DNA of 64,000 bases from Spirochaetota bacterium (GTDB lineage: Bacteria > Spirochaetota > UBA12135 > COTS27): the NCBI GenBank assembly GCA_013426755.1, contig AP019861.1:1-64000 (forward strand). The letters run 5' to 3'. Shown here one piece after another: positions 25,701 through 35,200 of the stretch. The translations under genes and the position numbers were made by a program. A model generated the notes under the pieces. The model saw nothing but the letters and a program-made list of their open reading frames with translations. It ran no database searches and had not been told where the DNA came from. How positions within the stretch are numbered: position 1 is the stretch's first letter; each line of letters opens with the position of its first letter.

Positions 25701-25797
25701 TGACAGAGCACTAATGCGATATAAGACGTGGGTAGAGATCGTAAAAATGCAAAAATTTGTTGCCTGCGTTCTTGAATATAACACAACACAATAGAGC

Positions 25798-27336
25798 ATG
25801 ATTGATGATTGGCCTGTATCGTTAGAACTTGTCCTAGGCGTAGCTTTAGCATTTTCAGCGTTTTCGTCTGCTTCTGAAGCGGCTTATTTGTCCCTAGACA
25901 GAATAGCGATAAATCGCTTGGAGCGTAGCAGGGACTTGCTCTCTAGGGGTACACATTTCCTTAGGAAGCGTCTTTCATCACTTATTATTACGTTACTGTT
26001 ACTTAATATGTTTGCTAATATTGTTGCGACGGTTGTGTCGGTGCGGCTATTAGACCAATTTTTGGCGCAGGAGCCCTTTTATTTAGCAGCAGTATTTGAT
26101 ATTAAACGTTACGTTTTAGTGGGTGAAATTTTGTTTTTAGTGCTATTTTCATTAGTACTGATCATATTTTGTGAATTTTTTCCTAAATGGCTGGCGGTGT
26201 ATTATGCAATGGCGTATTCACGAGCAGTTGCCCTAGTGTTACTACCTATTTATACGGTCCTGATGCCAATAACGTTGCCTGTCGCCTGGATGATACGATG
26301 GGTGATCAGTAGAATTCAATTTCCCCTAGCGCCCGAGGTTCCGCGCTTAGCCAGTAGTGCGCCGGCAGTCCCCGTTCATTATACAAACAAAACTCCCGCC
26401 CGCACTGCCAGCACGCTCTCGCCAGGAAAGATAACGCAGCCTAAAAATACTTCTAAAAATTTACTGGCGAAGGGAATAACGACAATTGCTCCTAAGGGAG
26501 AAGTTAAGTCATCGCAGCAGCGTGCTTCATTGGATGACGAATATTTTTTTAGAATTCCGTTCGATCGCGAACAATTTTTAAATTATGCCCATCTAAGTTC
26601 GCATGCCGGTGTGCTCAAAAAAGTAGAATTGGGTCTCCTTAAAAATTTTGTCCAGTACAAAAATATGGAAGTGCGGCAATTCATGATTCCACGTGATCGA
26701 ATCAAAGGCATTGATCTCAGCAAAAAACGTTCTATTGAGAGTCTTAAAAAAACAATCCGTCACTTCCCATTCAAATACATTCCCTTTTACCGTGTCCAGA
26801 AGGATAGCATCGAGGGTGTTTTGTCACAGGAGAAATGTGCTTTGTCAATGCATGGACTTGATTTTAAGACGCATCAGGAGCTCCGAAGGAACTTAGAAAA
26901 GCCTATTACAATCCTTACAACAAAGAATATCTTAGCGGCTTTAGATGATATTCGCAATTCTGCTTCTGAGGTGGCGCTCGTGAGCGACGAATATGGCGGC
27001 ATCGAAGGAATTGTGACGTATGACGATATTATTTACAGGTTCTTTGGGCGTGTTCCTGGCACGGAACATAACAATGACCAGAAAACTTTGATTAAAAGTG
27101 TTGGAAAAGGTTTTTTTAGAGTGCCAGGCACTACGCCTCTTAGCGATATCAATGAGCACTTCGCTATCAATATGAGCAGCGAAACAGTAGAGACGCTGGG
27201 AGGGTATTTGTTAGAACATTTTAAACGGATTCCTAAGCGCTATGAAACATTTAACGACCTTTATTTCGAGTATACAGTCCAGGAATGTACGCAGAAGGGC
27301 ATTAGTGTGGTTATTCTTAAACGTGTTTCTTCATAA
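25798..27336 (+). CDS. CNNM/CorC-family membrane protein 1 (DUF21, CBS, CorC_HlyC)
   Basis: A divalent-cation-handling membrane protein of 512 residues. The DUF21 membrane domain covers about 1-175 (SASEAAYLSLDRIAINRLE, VGEILFLVLFSLVLIIFCEF). A Ser/Thr/Pro/Lys-rich linker at about 180-245 is longer than usual. A CBS pair follows (KNMEVRQFMIPRDRI; EVALVSDEYGGIEGIVTYDDI) and then a CorC_HlyC domain (GFFRVPGTTPLSDINEHF). Old names include hemolysin C; magnesium or cobalt efflux is the better-supported role for relatives. It forms a pair with the next gene, 21 bp away. Confidence 0.85.
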   Translation: MIDDWPVSLELVLGVALAFSAFSSASEAAYLSLDRIAINRLERSRDLLSRGTHFLRKRLSSLIITLLLLNMFANIVATVVSVRLLDQFLAQEPFYLAAVFDIKRYVLVGEILFLVLFSLVLIIFCEFFPKWLAVYYAMAYSRAVALVLLPIYTVLMPITLPVAWMIRWVISRIQFPLAPEVPRLASSAPAVPVHYTNKTPARTASTLSPGKITQPKNTSKNLLAKGITTIAPKGEVKSSQQRASLDDEYFFRIPFDREQFLNYAHLSSHAGVLKKVELGLLKNFVQYKNMEVRQFMIPRDRIKGIDLSKKRSIESLKKTIRHFPFKYIPFYRVQKDSIEGVLSQEKCALSMHGLDFKTHQELRRNLEKPITILTTKNILAALDDIRNSASEVALVSDEYGGIEGIVTYDDIIYRFFGRVPGTEHNNDQKTLIKSVGKGFFRVPGTTPLSDINEHFAINMSSETVETLGGYLLEHFKRIPKRYETFNDLYFEYTVQECTQKGISVVILKRVSS

Positions 27337-27357
27337 AAGCTATTGTAATATTTGTCA

Positions 27358-28731
27358 ATGATTAGTGTCGTATTGTTTTTAACGTTTGTCTTAATGATGA
27401 TGTTCTCGTTTTATTTCTCTGGTTCAGAGGCGGGGATTTTAGGGCTTTCTAAGGAGAAGTTATACAGTGATTTAGAACGGAAGAAGCGTGGTGCGGCATT
27501 ACTCCGTCCATTTGTGCTAAACATTCCACTCTTTTTCTCAGTGGTCCTCCTAGGCAATACGTTATCAAATGTTCTAGCGACCTTTGTAGCGAATAGGTTG
27601 TGGGAGAGTCTATTTGGGACTCAGGCGTTGACGTTATTTTTGATTTTCTCTACGGGATTATTTTTACTGGTGGGTGAGATTTTGCCTAAGATACTGTTTA
27701 GACGCTATACGCCAGCGATTCTTTACATCACAAGCCCAATATTAGTATTTTTTCGCAATTTGTTTTCGCCGTTTGTCGTGACAATGATGGCGTTAGAACG
27801 ACTGTTATTCAAAGATATTACCCTTGTAAGATCAAATGCGGAGCAGAAACAGGATAAGGCAGGTGCACCCCCATTCCCGCAATCTGATCTTTCTAAGCGT
27901 ACTTCTGCGAGTGAAGTTGATTTTTCATTGACTGATTTTCAAGAGATCGTTACCGACAGTGCGGATGAGGGTGTTTTTTCTGCTAAGGATATAGCGGTGA
28001 TAAAAAATTTGTCTTCATTCTCGCGCATTAAGGCAGAAGAAGTTATGGAGCCGCTTGTCAATCTCTTTATGCTTCAAGAACACCAAGACCTCAATGCCGT
28101 CATGAATATCATTGAAAAACAAAAAAGTCGTTATATTCCAGTATACGAATCACGTATTGACAATCTTACTGGATTTATAGACATGGTGGCTGTATTTCGC
28201 TCTCGGAAACGTAAAAAATGCGTTAAAACTTTTATCAAGCAAGCTATTTACGTGCCTGAAACGGCAACCGTTGAGAGTCTTTACCGCAAGTTTTCAATTT
28301 TTCGTGATAAATTGCTTATCGTAGTCAATGAATATGGAGGCTCTTCGGGTGTGATTACTCTGGATACGATTGCAAACAAGGCGCTTGATCTCGAACGGCG
28401 CTATCATGAAAAGGAACGTGAACAGCAGAGCATCAAACAGATAAGTGAACATCTTTATCAAATGGACGCATCTTTAGATATTGACAAATTTAATGAAACA
28501 TTTAAAGTGCACATTGTAAAGAAAGGGTTTGAGACCCTCGCTGGCTTACTGTTATACTTATATGAAGAAGTTCCAGAACCGGGAATTGTGCTTTATTATG
28601 AAAATATTCGCTTTAAAATCATGGAAACTACTCAAGTCACGATTACCAAAGTCAATGTTCATTTCCTATCCGCGCAAGCCAAAAAGCGTAGCAAGCAATC
28701 CGCCCAGCAATCAGCCGTTTCTGAAATTTGA
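27358..28731 (+). CDS. CNNM/CorC-family membrane protein 2 (DUF21, CBS, CorC_HlyC)
   Basis: A paralogue of the preceding gene with the same order of domains: DUF21 (SGSEAGILGLSKEKLYSDLE; LVGEILPKILFRRYTP), a linker near 165-190, CBS repeats (FSRIKAEEVMEPLVNLFML; IVVNEYGGSSGVITLD) and a CorC_HlyC domain ending about residue 440. The tandem pair suggests a heteromer, as seen for other neighbouring CNNM genes. The ATG at 27358 is chosen; a TTG two codons upstream is also in frame. The last 20 residues are Lys/Ser/Gln-rich. Confidence 0.84.
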   Translation: MISVVLFLTFVLMMMFSFYFSGSEAGILGLSKEKLYSDLERKKRGAALLRPFVLNIPLFFSVVLLGNTLSNVLATFVANRLWESLFGTQALTLFLIFSTGLFLLVGEILPKILFRRYTPAILYITSPILVFFRNLFSPFVVTMMALERLLFKDITLVRSNAEQKQDKAGAPPFPQSDLSKRTSASEVDFSLTDFQEIVTDSADEGVFSAKDIAVIKNLSSFSRIKAEEVMEPLVNLFMLQEHQDLNAVMNIIEKQKSRYIPVYESRIDNLTGFIDMVAVFRSRKRKKCVKTFIKQAIYVPETATVESLYRKFSIFRDKLLIVVNEYGGSSGVITLDTIANKALDLERRYHEKEREQQSIKQISEHLYQMDASLDIDKFNETFKVHIVKKGFETLAGLLLYLYEEVPEPGIVLYYENIRFKIMETTQVTITKVNVHFLSAQAKKRSKQSAQQSAVSEI

Positions 28732-28834
28732 ATTCAGTACGCTTTCTCTGTTCTAGTAAAGCCATTTAAAAAATTATAATTCTGCCAAGGTTTTTTCCTT
28801 ATTAATTTTTGTTTCCCGTTGTATTATAAAAAAC

Positions 28835-30598
28835 TTGAAAAAACGTTACAGTCATGCCCGTCGGCATATTAAGGGCCGTACACGTTCTCGTTCAGAGAAG
28901 CGCCGCTCTTCCTATAAGCATGTTAGTGCTAAAGCAGGGCGAGATTATTCGAATAAAAAGCCGCAGGCATTCGCTAGACGTAGTCCGTTTAAATACACAG
29001 CCCTAGCAGAACGTGATTTTGAAACTTTGTGCAAACGTTATTCTTATGCCACACGGTTTACGCCTGCTGTTCTAAATGAAGCCAAGGAGCTAAGCGATCA
29101 TTATTTAGCTTCTGAGGAGACATTTATTGCAGAACGTGAAGATTTGCGAAATAACCTTATCTTTACAATAGATGGCGAGGATGCGCGTGATCACGACGAT
29201 GCGATTTCGCTTACCGTAACAAAAAATACAGACAATCTGCCCGTTTACACGCTAGGTGTCCATATAGCAGATGTTTCATGTTTTGTTACAGATGGAAGTA
29301 AGATAGACAATGCTGCGTGTCAGCGCGGCACGTCAGTCTACGTTCCCGGACAGACGTTACCGATGTTGCCAGAAATTCTCTCAAATGGAGTTTGTTCGCT
29401 TACTGAGAATGCCGTACGACTCACCGTAAGTGGGGAATTTGTCCTCGATCATACAGGCACTGTTAAAAAAGCACGATTTTTCAGGTCGGTCATCAAAAGC
29501 CGTCATAAACTCACCTATCCAATCGTTCAAGCGGTCTTAGATGAAAAATTGTTCTTAGGTGGAGAATTGGACTACACACTTAAGAAAATGCAGACACTCA
29601 GTGAGATTTTGCTTGCTAAACGTCTTAAAGAGGGCGCTATCGATCTCAATCTGCTCGAGCAGAAAATCATTCTTGAAAATGATACGGTACGTGAGATTCT
29701 TCTTAAAGAACGTACTGCTAGTGAGCGACTTATCGAGGAATTTATGCTCGTGATGAATAGGGAAGTTGCAGTCGTACTTGCTAAATATGAGCTAGGCATC
29801 TTTCGCTCCCATGGAGCACCAGACCCTCTTCGCATCGCTAAACTTAACGAGCTGTTAATCAAACTAGGCACACCCGTCAGTACCGAAGGAAGTGAAGATC
29901 CCCTTAAAATGAAAATTAAAGTATACAATCGTCTGTATTTAACTCTAGCACAAATAAAAAACAATGCCCGTCACCAAACAGCTGCGTACTGGACATTGCT
30001 TGCTATGAACCAAGCTGAGTATAGCGATTTGAATAAAGGACATTATGCGCTAGGTTTTAGCAATTACGCACATTTCACGTCTCCTATTCGGCGTTACCCC
30101 GATTTACTCGCCCATAGATTGCTGCTTTCTTATAGTAAAGATCAGTCTGTGTCAGTCGCTGAGTCGTTAAAAATCTATTCCGCACCCCCTATCACGAAAT
30201 CTGATCTTAAATATCGTATCGAACGTAGCAATATTAATGAACGCAAAGCCATTGCCTGCGAACGTGAATATATTCTCGTTAAAACTATTCGCTACCTAAG
30301 TGACCAGACCCGTCATGACCCAATGCCCGCTTATATCACAAAATTTCATCCACGCGGACACGTTTATGCCTGTAATAAGACTACAGGGATCGAAGGAATA
30401 ATTCATAAAAGCTATTTTTATGGCAAATTTGTACTAGATCACAACCGTGAACGGCTGCGGCGCATTGATGGCAAGGAGGGTGGTTATGGCTTGGGTTCGA
30501 GTATTTTTGTCAAATTAGAACGTGTTGACCTCATCCGACTTAAAATTTATCTAGCACTTGTTACAGATGTGGGAGAGAACAATTCTTCTGCAGCCTAA
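28835..30598 (+). CDS. RNB-domain exoribonuclease (RNase II/R family)
   Basis: A 3'-5' exoribonuclease. The RNB catalytic block DGEDARDHDDAISL supplies Asp113, Asp119, Asp121 and Asp122. HIADVSCFV, DNAACQRGTSVYVPG, LPEILSNGVCSL and the later HFTSPIRRYPDLLAHR are all diagnostic. A short S1-like segment may follow residue 490 (PMPAYITKFHPRGHVYA). At 587 residues it lacks the N-terminal helix-turn-helix and cold-shock domains of RNase R and instead starts with about 50 strongly basic, Ser/Arg/Lys-rich residues. TTG start; no clear ribosome binding site. Confidence 0.9.
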   Translation: MKKRYSHARRHIKGRTRSRSEKRRSSYKHVSAKAGRDYSNKKPQAFARRSPFKYTALAERDFETLCKRYSYATRFTPAVLNEAKELSDHYLASEETFIAEREDLRNNLIFTIDGEDARDHDDAISLTVTKNTDNLPVYTLGVHIADVSCFVTDGSKIDNAACQRGTSVYVPGQTLPMLPEILSNGVCSLTENAVRLTVSGEFVLDHTGTVKKARFFRSVIKSRHKLTYPIVQAVLDEKLFLGGELDYTLKKMQTLSEILLAKRLKEGAIDLNLLEQKIILENDTVREILLKERTASERLIEEFMLVMNREVAVVLAKYELGIFRSHGAPDPLRIAKLNELLIKLGTPVSTEGSEDPLKMKIKVYNRLYLTLAQIKNNARHQTAAYWTLLAMNQAEYSDLNKGHYALGFSNYAHFTSPIRRYPDLLAHRLLLSYSKDQSVSVAESLKIYSAPPITKSDLKYRIERSNINERKAIACEREYILVKTIRYLSDQTRHDPMPAYITKFHPRGHVYACNKTTGIEGIIHKSYFYGKFVLDHNRERLRRIDGKEGGYGLGSSIFVKLERVDLIRLKIYLALVTDVGENNSSAA

Positions 30599-30652
30599 GC
30601 AAGCACATAAAGTATTTTCTACGTAGTAGTGTAAGGATAACCCTAAGTGGGG

Positions 30653-31270
30653 TCATTTTGTTTGAGAAGAAGTGGTTAATTGTTCGACGTAGTAAAAAAT
30701 GTTTTTTAATTTTATTTCTAGATTGATATTTCTGACGACGGTTGCAGGGTGCATTAAGAGCTCAACTCCTGTAAAGTTAAGAATGCCAAGGATCCCTGCC
30801 CGTTCTAACCGGTTAGCCATTTTTTTAGCCAGCGAGTTCGGTACGGCTAAAATCGCCACTTTAATACGATGCTCTTTAATAAAAGGTTCTAACATTTCAA
30901 TGTTATGCACCTCGATAGCGCAGTGAATATCTGACTTGACATCAAACCCGGCAGTAACTTTAATGGCTTCGTCTTGAAATCCTGAGTAATTGGCGAGTGC
31001 CTGTCCTATTTTCCCCATGCCAATGATAATAGCGTGCTGCTCTGGTTTTGCATTGATGATTTTATCGATGTGGTGTCCTAGCATAGTGATTTTATATCCG
31101 CCGCGCTTTCGTCCTGGGATAGATAACAATGAAAAATCTTTGCGTACTTGTGAAGGCGAGAGCCCCAATTCTTCTGCTATAGTTCCTGAAAAAATACGTG
31201 TGTAGCCTTTTTGATAAAATTGCTTAATGATTTTTTGATATTTGAAGAGTCGTGTGATTGTTTGTTTCAT
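30653..31270 (-). CDS. rex: Redox-sensing transcriptional repressor Rex
   Basis: A dimeric repressor that senses the NADH/NAD+ ratio. The N-terminal winged helix has the DNA-reading element SPSQVRKDFSLL (about 39-50). The Rossmann domain begins IIIGMGKIGQALANY (81-95). ILAVPNSLAKKMANRLERAG and GILNFTGVELL are typical of the family. The 205 residues match the usual length. A strong GGAGG lies 6 nt before the ATG. It is convergent with the RNB gene. Its targets cannot be told from the window, but fermentation and respiratory genes are usual. Confidence 0.94.
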   Translation of the reverse strand: MKQTITRLFKYQKIIKQFYQKGYTRIFSGTIAEELGLSPSQVRKDFSLLSIPGRKRGGYKITMLGHHIDKIINAKPEQHAIIIGMGKIGQALANYSGFQDEAIKVTAGFDVKSDIHCAIEVHNIEMLEPFIKEHRIKVAILAVPNSLAKKMANRLERAGILGILNFTGVELLMHPATVVRNINLEIKLKNIFYYVEQLTTSSQTK

Positions 31271-31405
31271 TATGTCCTCCGATTGATAAAGATTTGATAG
31301 TTAATGTGTGAATGGGCACTTTCATTATACGCTTATTTTACTGTTGTGTGGATGAGATTATTGAGGCTGAAGGGGTATTTGTTCTATCTTTTTTTTAGGA
31401 TCACC

Positions 31406-32731
31406 TTACGTAGTAGGTTTTTTCGTAGGTAAGCCTAATAAAAGGAGAGCTTCAATGATCGTAAAAAAGATAAGCGCTGGAATAAACGTAGCGACAGCAT
31501 AAGTCGTGATGCCTATAAATTGGGGTAAAAATGCAATATTATCTATAAATAATGCGCTTGCCATAGTCCCCCACATTCCACTCACGAGATAGCAAGGCAC
31601 AATCTTTAAAATGTCGTCACTGGCAACTATTTTTTCAAATAGAACCGCTACGCCAATAACGAGAATGCTATTGATAACAATAAGGCTGCTAGTTATGAGC
31701 ACCATCTTAGATAAAGAGAGCAGGATCAATTGGTCTAGGCAGGCACTTATTGAGATAGGCCCTGCTAAAAGTCCGCTTAACGCAAGCAAAAGATCAGATT
31801 TTTTTAATACATATCTTGTTGTTACGTAAGTGGTGAGCCCACCTCCGATTCCGCTTAGATAGATCGCTGCGATGAGCAGTCTTAACGAATGCTGGTTAGG
31901 TAGAGAAGTATCAAGGTCATTTATTAAAAAATAATGGGCTGGTAGTAGGTTTTGATTTAGCGTGAGTATTAAGCAGACCGCTGCCCAGGTAAAAAAAATA
32001 AGTGCATGAGCGCTAAGTAATCGCAGTTTGTGATTAAAATGACCTGCTTTCTGATCTACCGTTTGATCCGTTTTTGGGTCAATACGGCTATTAAGTCCAA
32101 TTGTCGTTCGTGTTTTACTCATAAGTAAACCAGCAAGTGTCATCCATCCTGCTACCGAATAAATAACGGTTGCTCCTAAGAAATCATGGAAGCCTAATTT
32201 CTGTAACCAGCCGTCTCCCCACGACCAACTTCCTAACACCGGATAGAGTATCCCACTCATAAATAAACCCATAGCAACAAGACCAAACCCTGGCAATTTA
32301 TTACGATGTGCAAGTCCGTTTATTACGATAAGTAACGGCCACACTGCAAGCATGCCATGGAATGCTAAAACGTTCCACTTAAACGGTTGAGTTGTAATTT
32401 CATTGCTTGTAAAAATGCTACCAGGCAGTATTGATTGCAGATAAAGCATGAAATTTTTATATAGCCACAGCGAGGACGTGTCTATTCCAAAATGTCTTCC
32501 AATAAGCCAATTTTCACCAGGGTGCATTAAGGCACTTCCCATCACTTCGTAACAGAACCACCCTAAGATTAAGATGAAAGGAGTCATTAAAAACTTTTTT
32601 GGAGCTATTGTAAGGGCATTCATCTTTAAGCCACTCATCTGAAATACAAGCATTGCTTGAAATAGTAGTCCCATCAAAAAAATTAAGACCGGTAGCAACC
32701 AAGCTGAGAAGTCGGATAAAATATTTGTCAT
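31406..32731 (-). CDS. Divergent Amt/Rh-family membrane protein lacking both pore histidines
   Basis: A polytopic membrane protein of 441 residues with about 11 hydrophobic segments and clear Amt landmarks: GSWSWGDGWLQKLGFHDFLGATV at 167-189 aligns with the Amt block before the first pore His, and KIVPCYLVSGMWGTM aligns with the block holding the second. The conserved Asp183 is kept. Both twin-histidine positions are tyrosine (Tyr191 and Tyr381, aligned by me with AmtB His168 and His318). Canonical ammonium conduction is therefore doubtful. No GlnK-type PII gene is adjacent, although amtB-glnK pairing is common. It may be a sensor, a changed-substrate channel, or degenerate. Confidence 0.75.
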   Translation of the reverse strand: MTNILSDFSAWLLPVLIFLMGLLFQAMLVFQMSGLKMNALTIAPKKFLMTPFILILGWFCYEVMGSALMHPGENWLIGRHFGIDTSSLWLYKNFMLYLQSILPGSIFTSNEITTQPFKWNVLAFHGMLAVWPLLIVINGLAHRNKLPGFGLVAMGLFMSGILYPVLGSWSWGDGWLQKLGFHDFLGATVIYSVAGWMTLAGLLMSKTRTTIGLNSRIDPKTDQTVDQKAGHFNHKLRLLSAHALIFFTWAAVCLILTLNQNLLPAHYFLINDLDTSLPNQHSLRLLIAAIYLSGIGGGLTTYVTTRYVLKKSDLLLALSGLLAGPISISACLDQLILLSLSKMVLITSSLIVINSILVIGVAVLFEKIVASDDILKIVPCYLVSGMWGTMASALFIDNIAFLPQFIGITTYAVATFIPALIFFTIIEALLLLGLPTKKPTT

Positions 32732-33126
32732 GGTACTGTATTATTACGGGTGGACTACGGGAGGTGTTGTTTTAGGAGGTGTTGTTTTAGTGAAAAGGTG
32801 CTTTTATAATGACGAGTGATTAATTGCCAAAGGACACACATTAGACACATATTAACATAATGCAGGCTAGTTATGAGACGTGGCAAGATGTCATTGACTC
32901 ATAATATAATTATAGTATGTAACTGTAAGCTACTTGAAAGCGCCGTGCTTAATTGATATGAATGGATATGATAAGTATTAGGCTTTTATGGACATTAATC
33001 ATAGGGTTTAGGTGTCGTGTGTGATGATATGAATGGGGCTGTTCTGGTAAAATAGACTGTATAAGAGATGCTTGTAATAAAGTACATTGAATGAAATAGA
33101 TTGAAATTGTTAACAAGGATTACGAT
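32732..33126. other. Gene-free divergent region amt-like/hprA-like
   Basis: No gene was found. A perfect 15-bp tandem duplication of GAGGTGTTGTTTTAG lies at 32761-32790. A weak promoter candidate reading towards the dehydrogenase has TTGACT at 32894-32899 with TATGTA 16 bp further on. Confidence 0.35.
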
Positions 33127-34083
33127 ATGCTTAGAAAAATAGTCTTTTTAGACAGAGGGACGATCCCGCCGCATGTTACGTTCCCATCCCTCGGCGTAGG
33201 TTACGAATGGAAGGATTATAACTATACACAGGAAGCAGAACTTATTTCGAGATTGAAAGATGCCGCAGTCTGCGTCGTCAATAAGATCAACCTGAGAGAA
33301 CAGACGCTCAGTCAGTTGCCAGCTCTTAAAATGATAGCGCTCACTGCAACAGGTAGTAATAATATAGACCTGGCGTATTGTAAAAAACGTGGCATTGCTG
33401 TGAGTAATATCGTTAATTATGGAACACCGTCAATCGCTGAACATGTTTTTGCATTGATCTTAGCGTTAAAACGAAATCTCCTTACTTATCGTGAGGCTGC
33501 TTTCACACAGTGGAGTAAAGGCGTCTTTTTTACTATACTTCATTATCCGATTACAGAACTCCATGGCAGTGTGCTAGGCGTTATAGGAAAGGGCACGTTA
33601 GGACGTGCTGTTGGCGCTTTAGGAAGTGCTTTTGGCATGAAAGTTCTTTACAGCGAACGGAAACAGACTAAAATACCTCGCGCAGGCTATACGGCGTTTC
33701 CCACTGTTCTTAAAGAAGCCGACATTTTAACGCTCCACACACCGCTTGTTAAAGAAACACAATCTTTAATAGGCGAACAAGAATTACAGTTGATGAAATC
33801 ATCTGCGATTCTTATCAATACAGCACGTGGTGGCATCGTTGATGAAAAGGCTCTGGTAGCGGCACTGCATGCTAAAACGATCGCTGGCGCGGGCATTGAC
33901 GTGACAATACCTGAACCTCCACATGAAACCAATGTGCTTCTGTCTTTAAAAGAGATGCCTAATGTTATTTTAACACCACACATTGCTTGGGGGGGTGAAA
34001 ATTCGCTGCGCCAGGTGAGTATTCAAGTTGTAGAAAACATATCTGCATTTTTCGCAGGGACTTCTAAACGAAGACTGGTCTAA
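33127..34083 (+). CDS. D-2-hydroxyacid dehydrogenase, glycerate/hydroxypyruvate reductase type
   Basis: An NAD(P)-dependent reductase of 2-keto acids; best guess is hydroxypyruvate/glycerate. The Rossmann motif is GKGTLG near 155 in GSVLGVIGKGTLGRAVG. Catalytic residues are the Arg in LINTARGGIVDEKAL, the Glu in GAGIDVTIPEPP and the His in TPHIAWG. The 318 residues are typical. AAGGA lies 7 nt before the ATG. Substrate assignment within this large family is uncertain; erythronate, lactate or formate dehydrogenase roles are less likely on overall resemblance. Confidence 0.85.
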   Translation: MLRKIVFLDRGTIPPHVTFPSLGVGYEWKDYNYTQEAELISRLKDAAVCVVNKINLREQTLSQLPALKMIALTATGSNNIDLAYCKKRGIAVSNIVNYGTPSIAEHVFALILALKRNLLTYREAAFTQWSKGVFFTILHYPITELHGSVLGVIGKGTLGRAVGALGSAFGMKVLYSERKQTKIPRAGYTAFPTVLKEADILTLHTPLVKETQSLIGEQELQLMKSSAILINTARGGIVDEKALVAALHAKTIAGAGIDVTIPEPPHETNVLLSLKEMPNVILTPHIAWGGENSLRQVSIQVVENISAFFAGTSKRRLV

Positions 34084-34252
34084 GGAGAGTTTTAAGAGAG
34101 GGATGTTCTTAACAGATACGGGCGCTACGAAGACAATCATTTGTGTGATGAACATTTTTACTTGTGTTGTTGTTTATGGAGTTGTTCTTTGCTGAGTGAA
34201 TGTGGGGTAGTTACTTATAGCTCTGGTGCCTTTTTAATAGTATTATTAACCT

Positions 34253-35104
34253 ATGTCCACTCATATGAAATCTCTAGCTATAAAACCTCAGCGAAGTAAA
34301 ATTCCTGTGACTATGTCCTTATCGATCCCTAATAGGTCATTTTCTGAAAGGTCAGAATATTTAGCCTTATTGCCGCGTGGAATAGGAGAGCAGGCGGCGC
34401 AGGAAAAATTAGTACGGTACGCACAAATGCTACTAGACTGCAACCATCATTTCAATCTTATTTCACGACAGCATCGAGATCTAAAAATGATTATTACAGA
34501 ACATATTAACGATAGTCTGTTAGCACTTCCATACTTTAAATCTTATACAAAAGCAGCTGAAAAACTTTTTAAGCAGGGCATGGGAGAAAAGACCTCGTTA
34601 GCAGGTGCGGCATATAATAATATAAAGAAGGCGAATTTACAGCGCAAATCATTTTGTATTGCAGATATTGGCAGTGGGGGTGGATTGCCTGGAATTCCCT
34701 TAGCATGCGTTATGCCGCATGTGGCATTTGACTTGATCGAATCAAAACCTAAGAAAGTGGAGTTCTTGAAAACCGTTGTCCGCCATCTACAACTTCCCAA
34801 TGTTACGATCATTCCACGTGCCGTTAAAGAAATCAAGCACACGTATGATATTATAACAGCGCGTGCACTGGGGACAATCATTAAAATCTACCACTTGACA
34901 AGCCACCTTAAAATGGCGCCGCCACGCCCCACGGTCTGGCTTCTTTACAAGGGACGGCAATGTGTGACGGAGACAGAAATAACAGCTTTTTGTGATCAGG
35001 TGAAGAAGACTACGGCACTTGGCAACGCTCCTGCGATTACTACTTATGACCTCAATTCACCTACTAAGCGAGAACGAAGATTGGTCGTATTGAAATCTTT
35101 GTAA
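34253..35104 (+). CDS. rsmG: 16S rRNA (guanine527-N7)-methyltransferase RsmG (GidB)
   Basis: Methylates G527 of 16S rRNA with S-adenosylmethionine. The family pattern LLDCNHHFNLISR, then HINDSLL, is followed by the SAM site ADIGSGGGLPGIPLA and LIESKPKKVEFL, and by ITARALG. The protein has 283 residues against about 210 in E. coli, because of a roughly 35-residue N-terminal extension and a Lys/Ala/Asn-rich insertion near 103-130 before the SAM motif. It is followed by parA and parB, the arrangement seen near the replication origin in many bacteria. Confidence 0.94.
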   Translation: MSTHMKSLAIKPQRSKIPVTMSLSIPNRSFSERSEYLALLPRGIGEQAAQEKLVRYAQMLLDCNHHFNLISRQHRDLKMIITEHINDSLLALPYFKSYTKAAEKLFKQGMGEKTSLAGAAYNNIKKANLQRKSFCIADIGSGGGLPGIPLACVMPHVAFDLIESKPKKVEFLKTVVRHLQLPNVTIIPRAVKEIKHTYDIITARALGTIIKIYHLTSHLKMAPPRPTVWLLYKGRQCVTETEITAFCDQVKKTTALGNAPAITTYDLNSPTKRERRLVVLKSL

Positions 35105-35200
35105 ACGTGCGTAGATAATCAAGTAATGAGTAGATCGATCAAGCAAGCAATAAATTCATTAATGCGTGAAGTAAGTACTCAGTGAAGCTAGGAATTGATG

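Noticed and set aside
32760..32790. 15-bp tandem duplication as a regulator site
   Set aside because: A simple two-copy duplication without symmetry; kept only as a description of the intergenic region.
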